DNA of 64,000 nt from assembly GCF_009831415.1 (NCBI RefSeq), contig NZ_CP043727.1:2046001-2110000 (forward strand), read 5' to 3'. Source of the stretch: Yersinia canariae (GTDB taxonomy: Bacteria; Pseudomonadota; Gammaproteobacteria; Enterobacterales; Enterobacteriaceae). Below the pieces are notes generated by a model. It did no database searches, was not told the origin of the DNA, and saw only the letters and a program-made list of their open reading frames with translations. Both the position numbers and the translations under genes were made by a program. How positions within the stretch are numbered: the first letter of the stretch is position 1; each line of letters begins with the position of its first letter. Of this stretch, positions 27,994 through 36,484 are shown one piece after another.

Positions 27994-28866
27994 ATGCTGA
28001 CCAATTCATCCATTCGTCTTAACAAATACATCAGCGAGAGTGGTATTTGTTCACGTCGCGATGCCGATCGCTATATCGAGCAGGGTAATGTTTTTATTAA
28101 TGGCAAACGCGCTGCGGTTGGCGATCAAGTATATGTTGGGAATGTGGTGAAGGTTAACGGTCAACTGATTGAACCGCGTAACGAAAATGACCTGGTGCTG
28201 ATCGCGTTAAATAAGCCGGTGGGTATTATCAGCACTACGGAAGACGGAGAGTCTGATAACATTGTTGATTTCGTTAACCACAGCAAACGTGTGTTTCCGA
28301 TTGGGCGTTTAGATAAAGACTCGCAGGGCCTGATTTTCCTGACGAATCATGGCGACTTGGTTAATAAAATTCTGCGCGCCGGAAACGATCACGAAAAAGA
28401 GTATGTGGTGACGGTCAATAAACCGGTGACTGACGAATTTATTCTTGGCTTGGGTGCTGGTGTGCCGATGCTGGGAACAGTTACTAAAAAATGCAAAGTA
28501 AAGAAAGAAGCTCCCTTTGTATTTAGTATCACTCTGGTGCAGGGCCTTAACCGTCAAATTCGTCGTATGTGTAAGCACTTTGGTTATGAAGTTACTAAAC
28601 TTGAGCGAACGCGCATCATGAATATCAATTTGAAAGGTCTGCCAATGGGGGAGTGGCGAGATTTGCGTGATGATGAACTGACGGAATTATTTAAGTTGAT
28701 TGAAAATTCATCGTCTGATGAAAAGCCGCTAAAAAAAGCGAAGGCTAAACCTGCCGTCGATAAAAAAACAGTTATCAGCCGGCCGAAAACCGTCGAAAAA
28801 TCCGAAAGTAACTCTACTGCCCGTAAACGTTTTACTCAACCTGGACGTAAGAAAAAGGGACGCTAA
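27994..28866 (+). CDS. rluF: 23S rRNA pseudouridine(2604) synthase RluF
   Basis: An RsuA-family pseudouridine synthase modifying U2604 of 23S rRNA and, in E. coli, tRNA-Tyr U35. An N-terminal S4 RNA-binding domain ([20 protein letters not shown]) is followed by the catalytic domain with [10 protein letters not shown] (catalytic Asp) and LNRQIRRMC. The last 60 residues are a basic Lys-rich tail ending GRKKKGR, as in E. coli. Length 290 is typical. Divergent from ampC. Confidence 0.95.
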   Translation: MLTNSSIRLNKYISESGICSRRDADRYIEQGNVFINGKRAAVGDQVYVGNVVKVNGQLIEPRNENDLVLIALNKPVGIISTTEDGESDNIVDFVNHSKRVFPIGRLDKDSQGLIFLTNHGDLVNKILRAGNDHEKEYVVTVNKPVTDEFILGLGAGVPMLGTVTKKCKVKKEAPFVFSITLVQGLNRQIRRMCKHFGYEVTKLERTRIMNINLKGLPMGEWRDLRDDELTELFKLIENSSSDEKPLKKAKAKPAVDKKTVISRPKTVEKSESNSTARKRFTQPGRKKKGR

Positions 28867-28909
28867 GTTCGCGTTATTTTCACGGTTCGCAGTGAATTGA
28901 CAACATTGG

Positions 28910-28932
28910 CAGCCCTGTTAAGAGGGCTGTTA
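28910..28932 (+). terminator. Probable rluF terminator
   Basis: CAGCCCT (28910-28916) pairs with AGGGCTG (28923-28929); the T-run is weak (TTAATT). It lies 44 bp after the stop. The remainder to 29254 holds no convincing gene. Confidence 0.45.
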
Positions 28933-29254
28933 ATTAAATCAGTCTAATGGCGTAAACATGGGCAGTAATACAGATAGCTTTATCACGTCCCCAGTAATCT
29001 CGGTAACGAGCCCGGTTTTTAATGGATTTATTTTAATAGGAAGGAGAGACTTCGAGACTTCAGATTTATCGGCTTAATTTGCTTTCTGGTGTAAGTTGAC
29101 TCGATAGGAAAAATCGTACAATCAATATCGTCCTACTTCCTTTTAGTTTCGCATGACCTGCCAGCAAAAATATGAGGTACATTTATCCCGTAGGGCAGGT
29201 TGGGTTATTATTGTAATCAAAGCATCAGGTTTAGACCGTAAAGACTTTGAGAAG

Positions 29255-29455
29255 TCATTCAGTTTTATCACCATCACCATCAGCGTGGCGGTAGACTTCA
29301 CCACAAATCAGTACCACATCGGGCCTTCTTTGATGAATTCTGGCCGCTACAGCCATGCACTCATGGCGTGTTGCATATACGTCGTCAGTCACGGGCAGAG
29401 CCTCACAGGCATCCATTCCGCAGGTGCTAACCAGTAAAACAAATCCTATGAGCAT
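29255..29455 (-). CDS. YebW-like small secreted protein (DUF1482)
   Basis: A 66-residue protein starting MLIGFVLLVSTCGMDACEAL, with DVYATRHEC and VVLICGEVYR. The spacing of hydrophobic start, Cys, DVYxTxxxC and later Cys matches E. coli YebW (DUF1482). The hydrophobic start could be a membrane anchor or signal. AAGGAG precedes the ATG at 29455. Function unknown. The opposite-strand 94-codon frame in the same place is a shadow. Confidence 0.68.
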   Translation of the reverse strand: MLIGFVLLVSTCGMDACEALPVTDDVYATRHECMAVAARIHQRRPDVVLICGEVYRHADGDGDKTE

Positions 29456-29924
29456 ATATTCTCCTTATTTATAGGATTTATATGAGTATAGCGTGTTTAC
29501 AGGAGAGGTCGCACACTCGTTTTATCTCGAAGTAATCGATATTCCCATAGGTGCTCAAAGATTAGCCAAACTCGGTAGTAGCAACTCTGGTCATAATAAT
29601 GGCGCTTGCTATCAGGTGTAATAGTGAGGGTTTTTCTTTTAACATCCGGATAGAAATAACTCTCGCGAAGAGTCCGCTGGTTTTTCGCAGAGTGCAGCCA
29701 CCGGGTTTACCTTGAATTGGTTTGTTATGAAAGTTAAATAGAGTTTTCACGGTGAGAAATTAATGGGATCTAAAGTTCGATAAGAATTTCAGGTTAATTA
29801 ACATCTATATCGCGTGGCCTAAATATAATGAGGAACGGTACGGTTTAATAGTGTGGCGGTTGATGCTTCCTAAAATAGCGCCAATTTGGCATTATATAGA
29901 CATGCATGTTTTTTGGGATGAATG

Positions 29925-30173
29925 ATGAAACAGTTTCCTTTTGATAAACGTTACGAGATTGAAGATGCCAGCGGTATTGTTGAGTATTATATTGACGGTG
30001 ATGAATATATTCGTAGTCAAGATGGTATTCCAGGCTATCGAATTGATGGTTATGAAGTGTATGAGCACAATGCAGAAGCCAAACTTGCCGGCTTCCTTGA
30101 GGGGAAACATATCACCACTCCGGATGCCGATATTCTGTTGACAATTTTAGATGAGCCCCACTCCGAAGACTAG
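29925..30173 (+). CDS. Hypothetical acidic protein, 82 aa
   Basis: A small acidic, Tyr-rich, soluble protein (MKQFPFDKRYEIEDASG at its start; IDGDEYIRSQDGIPGYRIDG). The internal repeat of IDGDEY/IDGYEVYE suggests a small beta structure. Two adjacent ATGs exist (29922, 29925); GGGATGA is the only possible ribosome site. Codon use is like the neighbours. I do not recognise a family. Upstream, 29456-29921 shows no other supported gene. Confidence 0.6.
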   Translation: MKQFPFDKRYEIEDASGIVEYYIDGDEYIRSQDGIPGYRIDGYEVYEHNAEAKLAGFLEGKHITTPDADILLTILDEPHSED

Positions 30174-30344
30174 TTTGCATGGGTTGATTTCTGGTTGCAG
30201 GCGCTGGGATATAAACGTTAGACGCAGCGTCTGAATAAGAAGACGCGACGTGATTACTGATAATTAATTTTTTGCAGAAGATGCTTTGCAGCCACCTGAA
30301 AACCGATTAACGTAATCTTTTCGTGATAATCAGCCGGAGCTTCA

Positions 30345-30980
30345 ATGAGTCAGCAAACTATGACGTTGTATACTGATGCGGATTTTTTCAGCCCTTATGT
30401 CATGTCCGTCTTTGTGTCACTGACAGAGAAAGCACTTCCTTTCACACTGAGTGCCATTGATCTCTCTGCTGGTGAGAACTTAGGTGACGCATTTGGCAAG
30501 TTATCGGCAACTCGCCGTGTGCCTACGTTGATTATTGATGATTTCCAATTATCTGAATCTTCAGCTATTTCTGAGTATTTAGAAGAGCGATTTCCTTCAC
30601 CGGGATACGCGAGAATCTATCCGCAGGATAGGCAAGAACGCGCTAAAGCCCGTGAAATTCAAGCATGGTTGCGCAGTGATTTTATGTCGATTAGGTCTGA
30701 GCGCCCCACTGAAGTTGTCTTTGCCGGAATGAAAATGCCGTCATTATCTGAGGGAGGGCAACTTGCTGCTCACAAGCTTATTTCAGGTCTGGCACGTTTA
30801 CTTTCAGATGGCCGAAAGAATTTGTTCAATGAATGGTGTATTGCAGATATAGATTTGGCGCTAATGCTTAATCGATTGGCGCTCAATGGTGATGAATTAC
30901 CGGCGTATTTGCACAAGTATGCAAGTTATCAATGGCAGCGGCCTTCAGTGCGGCAATGGTGTACGTTGTCGCAAAAGTAG
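30345..30980 (+). CDS. yfcF: Glutathione S-transferase YfcF
   Basis: A 211-residue cytoplasmic GST-fold protein. The thioredoxin-like N-terminal half begins MSQQTMTLYTDADFFSPYVM and has RRVPTLIIDDFQLSESSAISEYLE (glutathione-binding region); the C-terminal helical half has EWCIADIDLALMLNRL. These segments match E. coli YfcF closely. YfcF has glutathione transferase and peroxidase-like activity and contributes to oxidative-stress resistance. GGAG precedes the ATG. Single gene. Confidence 0.92.
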   Translation: MSQQTMTLYTDADFFSPYVMSVFVSLTEKALPFTLSAIDLSAGENLGDAFGKLSATRRVPTLIIDDFQLSESSAISEYLEERFPSPGYARIYPQDRQERAKAREIQAWLRSDFMSIRSERPTEVVFAGMKMPSLSEGGQLAAHKLISGLARLLSDGRKNLFNEWCIADIDLALMLNRLALNGDELPAYLHKYASYQWQRPSVRQWCTLSQK

Positions 30981-31253
30981 GTGCCGGCATTGCTGGCCTC
31001 ACATCTCACATCAACACAGGCATAACCGATAGTTCTCTGTTGGGTGATTTTTATGAAAGTAATATAGATTTAGTGAGTCACCAATGGCCGCGTTGCTGAT
31101 GGGGCTCTTGTTTATCCGCATTTGGCATTATCGGGAGGCGGGCCAAAATGGTCGAAATGGAGGCATTACTGCAAGAAGTTGCCGAGAGGCAAAGGAGTGA
31201 AAAGGGGGTGATAGGCTTGTTTGAGGCTGTGCCCTGACTCAGATGATGTTGAG

Positions 31254-31346
31254 CTACATGAGAGCTAGCAAAGGTAGCGAGCCGTCAAAAATTGCAGCAC
31301 CGATATAGATAATAAAGAGTGAATAGAGAAAGAAATTGCTGATCAT
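31254..31346 (-). CDS. Single-span membrane microprotein, 30 aa
   Basis: A 30-residue protein starting MISNFFLYSLFIIYIGAAIF and ending LPLLALM, almost wholly hydrophobic. A GAGGTG Shine-Dalgarno sits about five bases before the ATG at 31346. The gene is isolated in about 700 bp that otherwise show no gene, and the upstream 31347-31697 is AT-rich and could hold its promoter. No family recognised. Confidence 0.5.
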   Translation of the reverse strand: MISNFFLYSLFIIYIGAAIFDGSLPLLALM

Positions 31347-31697
31347 TTGACACCTCGGTTACCTATAGGGGTAAAACTTTTGGTCATGTCAGAGCCACTA
31401 CAATATAGCATGTTAGTTGAATAGAAAACGTACAATAAATGAATAAATAATGAATTTATTGTTGCTTATTTGTGACGAAGTCGGGTTTTTTGCTAAATAT
31501 AGCAGTCAAAGGTCAGATTTTGAGGGCTAATAAGAACATAAATTAAGCAAGAGGGAGAAGTTTTGGTTTATGGATGGAATTTATTGAATGTATTGTTTAA
31601 TCAATCAGTTAGCTTCAATTGAAAACAATTTAACCAGCATATGAGCAGAGAGGTCGTAATTGTGCTACACTATGCGACCGATAATCAAGGATAAAAC

Positions 31698-31931
31698 ATG
31701 AAAAAAGTCTCAATCATTGCTCAGTGCTTAATAAACGCTAAGAGTTTCAGTGAGATGTCCGAAGCTGAATCCTCGATAAAAAAGGTTTTCAACGACAGTT
31801 ACGCCGAACACTCGTTTGATGAATGGAATACTGATGTTTCTACGTTGAGTGCAAACCGTATTATCAGCCTGGTGGCTGGTGCTTCCAAGGTGAGGGTCAG
31901 AGGGTTGATCCAAGAATTATGGAATCACTGA
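31698..31931 (+). CDS. Hypothetical protein, 77 aa
   Basis: A small soluble helical protein (MKKVSIIAQCLINAKSFSEM; ending VRGLIQELWNH) with no signal or membrane segment. AAGGATAAAAC precedes the ATG, a plausible ribosome site. I recognise no family. Single gene after an AT-rich upstream region. Confidence 0.6.
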   Translation: MKKVSIIAQCLINAKSFSEMSEAESSIKKVFNDSYAEHSFDEWNTDVSTLSANRIISLVAGASKVRVRGLIQELWNH

Positions 31932-32189
31932 TACCAGACTTAGGGTTTCTAATAACCTGCCTACCATTTCACTACGCCAAGCATGCCAGCCATGCTGCGT
32001 GGTGAATGTTTCTCCCCCGTACCTTCTCATTTTCTGCTTGTTTCTTTCCATTGTCTCCTGCAAAGCCGGTTCTTTCCACTGAGGGAAATCAGATCCGGTA
32101 AAGATAATCTGCGTAACGCTGACCACTCCACGGTTTAATGCCGTCGGTTAACGTAATCTAATGAGGTTGTACAACTGAGAGGCGAGCGT

Positions 32190-32357
32190 ATGTCATTTAT
32201 TGATAGCATCAGAAAGTTGGTTAGCAGTGTCAAAGTGAAAATTAAGTGCCCGGATTGTGGTGCCACATCAGAACAAAGCACAGAAAAAGTGCATAAAAAT
32301 ACGGCATTAGTCTGCCCTAAATGCGGCTGCTTATTTTTGCCTAAAGACAAACACTAG
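32190..32357 (+). CDS. Small zinc-ribbon protein, 55 aa (YnfU-like)
   Basis: A 55-residue protein starting MSFIDSIRKLVSSVKVK with two CxxC knuckles, CPDCG and CPKCG, about 22 residues apart: a classic zinc ribbon. The tail is LFLPKDKH. A GAGAGG lies before the ATG. Similar short zinc ribbons (such as YnfU in E. coli) are known, and I place it there only tentatively. It converges with yniD with an 11-bp gap. Nucleic-acid or protein binding is inferred from the fold. Confidence 0.75.
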   Translation: MSFIDSIRKLVSSVKVKIKCPDCGATSEQSTEKVHKNTALVCPKCGCLFLPKDKH

Positions 32358-32368
32358 CGGTGGCGATA

Positions 32369-32476
32369 TTAACCAAAGATCATTGATGCCCACCGCAGTA
32401 GCATTAATGCACCACAGATGCAAAGTAACACCACAAACATTTTCCAATGTTTTGTATGTAAGCGTTTGGTTGCCAT
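32369..32476 (-). CDS. yniD: Small membrane protein YniD, 35 aa
   Basis: A 35-residue protein, MATKRLHTKHWKMFVVLL followed by CICGALMLLRWASMIFG, nearly identical in pattern to E. coli YniD (MPTKRFDKKHWKMVVVLL...). A basic N-terminus precedes one transmembrane helix. Function unknown. The Shine-Dalgarno (GAGGT) is rather distant. It converges with the zinc-ribbon gene. Confidence 0.88.
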   Translation of the reverse strand: MATKRLHTKHWKMFVVLLCICGALMLLRWASMIFG

Positions 32477-32653
32477 AGGCTTTTATTTTTACCTCGATAG
32501 ATTTGTTTGATTTGAAATTGTTTTGCGGGATTTATTTGTTTACCGCAACTTAGGTATAGTAGCGAAAATTTATGGTGATGCGAGAGTGAGTTCATAGCGT
32601 TAAAGTATAATATGAGCTGCATCAAGAATATGACGAATAGGAATAATGAAACG

Positions 32654-33043
32654 ATGGCTGCAATTCCACAAAAATATGAAAACGCCGAGCGTTGGGCTTT
32701 TGGTGATACCGAGCAAGTGGCGGATGATTTATTGGCGTTGGTCCTCAATGGCACTAAAACGGCTACCTGTGCGGCACTAGATGATGAGGGTGTCCCGCAG
32801 GCGGGTGATATATTTGTTGTGGTTAATGGCCGCAATGAGCCGGTTTGTGCAGTCGAGCTGACTGACGTCGAATTGAAAACCTTTGATCAGGTTGATGAGG
32901 CGCATGCTTTGGCTGAAGGTGAGGGCGATCGTACTTTGGCTTATTGGCGTAAAACGCAACAGCGTTTTTTTGAGCAATACGATATGTTTTCCCCAGATAT
33001 GATGCTGATTTGTATGCAATTCAAAGTGCTGGAAACATTCTGA
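32654..33043 (+). CDS. ASCH-domain protein
   Basis: A 129-residue ASCH-domain protein (PUA-like beta-barrel fold, RNA- or nucleotide-binding). Typical segments are AERWAFGDTEQ, LVLNGTKTATCA with the conserved GxKxxT, AGDIFVVVNGRNEPVCAVELTDVE and the final FSPDMMLICMQFKV. Three in-frame ATGs exist (32612, 32630, 32654); the last is chosen because AGGAA precedes it and the domain begins right after, but this is uncertain. The relatives include amidohydrolases acting on N4-acetylcytidine, so a nucleoside role is possible. Confidence 0.82.
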   Translation: MAAIPQKYENAERWAFGDTEQVADDLLALVLNGTKTATCAALDDEGVPQAGDIFVVVNGRNEPVCAVELTDVELKTFDQVDEAHALAEGEGDRTLAYWRKTQQRFFEQYDMFSPDMMLICMQFKVLETF

Positions 33044-33110
33044 TAGCGGAGTTTGTGCAACGAATAGCGAATTCGTTTTGGCAAGCGAGTCTTATTAAAT
33101 GTAAATGAAA

Positions 33111-33147
33111 AAACCGCCACTCATAAATTTTAGCTATGGGGGCGGCT
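33111..33147 (-). terminator. yebV terminator
   Basis: On the minus strand AGCCGCC pairs with GGCGGTT (one G-U pair) and is followed by TTTT. It begins just after the yebV stop. Confidence 0.6.
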
Positions 33148-33157
33148 CTTTGAAGCA

Positions 33158-33400
33158 TCAAGTTACCCTCATAACCCAGGCGTCTTGATGTCGGTCGTAA
33201 TGTTTTTTATAGAGCAGCTTGTCTTTACCATCTAATGTTGCAGGAATACTGGTATTTTCGTCCCAACCATCCAGCTGCATACACAATTCCGGGTCCGATT
33301 TACACGGAATGCTGACGGTGTTTTCATCTTTACCCAATGGGGCGGATAACACTGCGTCGTCAACTTCGAAATTTCTGATTTTTACCACAGTTTTTCCCAT
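33158..33400 (-). CDS. yebV: YebV family protein (DUF1480)
   Basis: An 80-residue cytoplasmic protein. MGKTVVKIRNFEVDDA, IPCKSDPELCMQLDGWDE, TSIPATLDG and DAWVMRVT align with E. coli YebV (IPCKSDPDLCMQLDAWD..., DAWIMRLA). Its role is unknown. It is a single gene with its own terminator, 114 bp downstream of the diguanylate cyclase on the same strand. Confidence 0.9.
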   Translation of the reverse strand: MGKTVVKIRNFEVDDAVLSAPLGKDENTVSIPCKSDPELCMQLDGWDENTSIPATLDGKDKLLYKKHYDRHQDAWVMRVT

Positions 33401-33514
33401 AAAGACGCCTTCCTTACCGAGTGGTATGAGGTATGACCAGATTGGCCGCTTTATTGAGAATAGCCGAGCTTAAAAAAAGTGCCAGAAGTTGCCGCGAAAA
33501 AAAGCAATGTGCTG

Positions 33515-35224
33515 CTAGCAAGGGAGTTCAGCTAAGTTAAATTGATTGCGTCCATTCTTTTTAGAATAGTAAAGCGCTTGATCCGCCGTGAGCACTAAAT
33601 CTGCTTGATCAGTAATGCCGCGATGCAGACGGGATTGATAGACGGTGACACCCAGGCTGATGGTGACTTTGCGAAATTTACTTTCACTGTGCTTGATACC
33701 CATAGCCCGGATAGATTGCAAAATGTGCTCTGCAACCAGACTGGCACCGTTTTGGTCAGTATCCGGTAAAATAGCCGCAAACTCCTCGCCACCATAACGC
33801 GCAACAATATCAGTGCTGCGCTTCAATGATTTACGTAATGCTCGAGCCACGAGCCGTAGGCATGCATCACCTGAGATATGGCCATAGCAATCATTGAAAT
33901 TCTTAAAGTAATCAATATCAATCATCAAGACCGCTAATGGCGAGTCTGAGCGCCTTGCTCGCATAAATTCATGGGCTAGCACTTTTTTGAATTCTCGGCG
34001 ATTAGGCAATTTAGTCAGCGAGTCTGTTCTGGCTTGAATTTCCAGGCGTCGGTTGGCCTTAATAAGCTTAAGTTCTAACAGCTTACGTTCATGGATGTCT
34101 TCGGCAGTGCCGTACCAGCACTCCACATTACCGTGATCATCTACACTGGGGACCGCGCGAATACGCATCCAATTCCACCCTTTTTCCACATGACAAAAAC
34201 GTATTTCAACGTCAAGTGGTTCGTGTGTCTGCAGAGAGTGTTCCCAGCTTATCAGGGTAGGGTGACGGTCATCCGTATGGATGGTTCGAAGCCATCGATC
34301 AGCCAGTGCTTCTTCACGGGTTAAACCCGTGATTTTCTCAAAGCGCGAACTGACATTGGTGATCATTCCGTCTGGGGAGGCCGTCCAAGGGATTTGCGGG
34401 TTCAGCTCCACCATATTGCGATAATGTTGTTTACTGCTGCGCAGCTGCTCTTCCATCTTTTTCAACGCAGATATATCAATCATGGCGACACACAGGCCGC
34501 TTACCTGACCACTCGGGTATTTGGCGGCATTGATGCGCATGGAAAATACCCGTTGTTTCTCCAGCATCTGAAACTCAGCATTAGGGATACTCTCGTTACA
34601 GTAGGCTTTTAGCAGAGCATTTTGCAGAATAGGAATGAGACTGGGCAAGAAATCCGCCACGTTATGGCCATTCACTTCGACGGTTTTTTTACCTAATAAC
34701 TCAGCCAGATAGTCATTTACCGTCAGGTAGCGCAAGGTGGTATCGATAAAACACAAGCCTGCTGGCGCACTGGAATAAATTGATTCCAACTCAAACAGAT
34801 GTTTACTGGTTTGATAGGGTAAATTGCTGAGATTACGGTCAATTCCTCGATAACCTCTGAATTCCCCATTATCATCAAACAGCGGAATACCGCTGCTTTC
34901 GACCAAGACTTCACTGCCATCTGCGCGGATATTTCGGCTTCGTAACCCGGCAAAAGGGGCACGTTCTGCTGCAATTTGGGCAAATATTTTACCTGCCCGA
35001 TCAGCTTCCTCTTCGGGCATAAAATCAAACGGAGTTTTACCGATCACTTCATGAGGACGGCGGCCCAGCAGCTCGATAGATTTTGCAGATGAAAACGTAT
35101 AGCGGCCGGCAACATCAACTTCCCAGATCCAGTCTGAATTATTTTCGATGATATCCCGTAAGCTGTTCATTTCTTTTAACAGAGTAATGTCAGCTGATTT
35201 TTCCCGATTATCATAATCAGTCAT
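33515..35224 (-). CDS. PAS-domain diguanylate cyclase (GGEEF)
   Basis: A cytoplasmic, soluble 569-residue enzyme making cyclic-di-GMP. Three PAS/PAC modules lie at about residues 25-145, 150-265 and 270-395 (for example WIWEVDVAGRYTFSS; WTASPDGMITNVSSRFEKITG). A GGDEF domain follows from about 400 with the active motif ARYGGEEFAA near residue 478. The product-inhibition I-site RSTD sits exactly five residues before GGEEF, so both catalysis and feedback look intact. No EAL domain or membrane segment. The ATG at 35224 has AGGAG at good spacing. It is just downstream of the Csu pilus operon on the same strand (219-bp gap), suggesting a link between c-di-GMP and the pilus. Confidence 0.92.
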   Translation of the reverse strand: MTDYDNREKSADITLLKEMNSLRDIIENNSDWIWEVDVAGRYTFSSAKSIELLGRRPHEVIGKTPFDFMPEEEADRAGKIFAQIAAERAPFAGLRSRNIRADGSEVLVESSGIPLFDDNGEFRGYRGIDRNLSNLPYQTSKHLFELESIYSSAPAGLCFIDTTLRYLTVNDYLAELLGKKTVEVNGHNVADFLPSLIPILQNALLKAYCNESIPNAEFQMLEKQRVFSMRINAAKYPSGQVSGLCVAMIDISALKKMEEQLRSSKQHYRNMVELNPQIPWTASPDGMITNVSSRFEKITGLTREEALADRWLRTIHTDDRHPTLISWEHSLQTHEPLDVEIRFCHVEKGWNWMRIRAVPSVDDHGNVECWYGTAEDIHERKLLELKLIKANRRLEIQARTDSLTKLPNRREFKKVLAHEFMRARRSDSPLAVLMIDIDYFKNFNDCYGHISGDACLRLVARALRKSLKRSTDIVARYGGEEFAAILPDTDQNGASLVAEHILQSIRAMGIKHSESKFRKVTISLGVTVYQSRLHRGITDQADLVLTADQALYYSKKNGRNQFNLAELPC

Positions 35225-35443
35225 GATGCCCACTCCTGTTTAATCGCGGCTTTCCTTAAGTAGAAGTCTGTCGGCTATTATTTAAGCCCGCAGATTGTAT
35301 AACAGGGACAGATTTAGTACAGCTCAATCGGATTTTTCTTATCTACAAATTATTTTACGGAAATTATCATGCTGAGAAATAAAGGAAAATAGTTGCGAAT
35401 AATTTTAATTTTTGGCAAATGTTCTCTCTTTAAAAATTAACAA

Positions 35444-36454
35444 TTAATACACAAGTACCAAACTGACATTATCCTGATAGTCGCCAGGAGTCCGTTGGTT
35501 CTGATTGGGGTTAATAACGGCCCGATAAGGAATAGATTGTGGACTGCCGGTGCCCGACCCTGTTTGCATTGAAGTTGAGTTCCATAGCGTGGTGCCGGAA
35601 GCGCCCTGATACAGCTGATATTGCAAATAGTCAGTGGCAGTGGTGGCATTCAGTTTCATTTGTCGCCAATTGGTCACCGGGTTATCCCCGGGCGTGACAT
35701 AAGTATTAAAAGTCGAGCCTTTAGTGCAGGTGAGGGTGATATTTTGGCTAACGGGGTTGAATTGGCCCACTAAAGCAAAACCACCGAAGTTCACATCTGG
35801 GGAGCTATTAATGGCGCAATCTTTGCTGACCACCAGGGTGACGGTGACAGTGGAGATATCAGTACCTGTTCCGTTTCCTGTCCAAGAGTTCGTGCAGATC
35901 CCCAGGGCACCCAGCAGTTTACAAATGTTGTAATTCCAGGCCAAATTAATCACATCTGTATAGGTTCCTGCGCTTATATTGGTATTGATAACCCCGTTAA
36001 TACCTGTGCGAATATAGATAGGTAAATTTGCACTCAGTGTCCCTAAATTAATGGTTAACAGGTTTGAACCGCTATAATCCAATTTATTGCCGACCAGTAA
36101 CGCCGGGCTAAATGTCCCGGTGCGATAAATAGAGTAGGGGATGAGGTCGCCAGCCGCGTTTTTGAGGTTAAGATTATTGGTTGTGCTGGATATTGTTGCG
36201 GATAATGTAAATGTACCTAATAGTGAAATAGATATTAATGCTCCGGTGCATGTCATGGCCGTAGTCCCTTGGGCATTGACCGCCGTGGTATTGGCGACCA
36301 CCGACGAACTTGGCGGCAGAGTGACTGTGCCGGGGGAAAAAGTGCAAGAGTCAGCTTGGGCGGGAGGAGCAATAAGGCATATTAGTAATATCAGCAACGC
36401 GCCAATGAGCGAGCGATTATTTGCACCTTTCTTTCCGATTTTATGCAGAATCAT
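35444..36454 (-). CDS. Csu-type pilus tip adhesin (CsuE-like)
   Basis: A 336-residue secreted protein with signal peptide ending AQADSC. It contains two spore-coat-U (SCPU) domains: residues about 35-180 (adhesin domain) and 200-336 (pilin-type domain with CAINSSPDVNFG and the terminal donor-strand-acceptor motif YQDNVSLVLVY). The two-domain form and its place last in the operon identify it as the counterpart of CsuE (339 residues), whose hydrophobic tip binds abiotic surfaces. Confidence 0.88.
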   Translation of the reverse strand: MILHKIGKKGANNRSLIGALLILLICLIAPPAQADSCTFSPGTVTLPPSSSVVANTTAVNAQGTTAMTCTGALISISLLGTFTLSATISSTTNNLNLKNAAGDLIPYSIYRTGTFSPALLVGNKLDYSGSNLLTINLGTLSANLPIYIRTGINGVINTNISAGTYTDVINLAWNYNICKLLGALGICTNSWTGNGTGTDISTVTVTLVVSKDCAINSSPDVNFGGFALVGQFNPVSQNITLTCTKGSTFNTYVTPGDNPVTNWRQMKLNATTATDYLQYQLYQGASGTTLWNSTSMQTGSGTGSPQSIPYRAVINPNQNQRTPGDYQDNVSLVLVY

Positions 36455-36484
36455 ATTTTCTCCATTATTTTCGCCAGTGTTGAC

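Noticed and set aside
28958..29077. Plus-strand 39-codon frame MGSNTDSFITSPVIS... after rluF
   Set aside because: No Shine-Dalgarno and low-complexity Ser/Thr content; likely chance.
29153..29437. Plus-strand 94-codon frame antisense to the YebW-like gene
   Set aside because: Shadow of the minus-strand gene, which has the Shine-Dalgarno and the family pattern.
29562..29750. Minus-strand 62-codon frame MKTLFNFHNKPIQ...
   Set aside because: No ribosome site or family; lies in an interval without other coding signs.
31917..32126. Minus-strand 69-codon frame starting with GTG (QIIFTGSDFPQWKEPA...)
   Set aside because: Composition is protein-like, but there is no ribosome site and no known family; it may be a remnant. 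Not enough to call.
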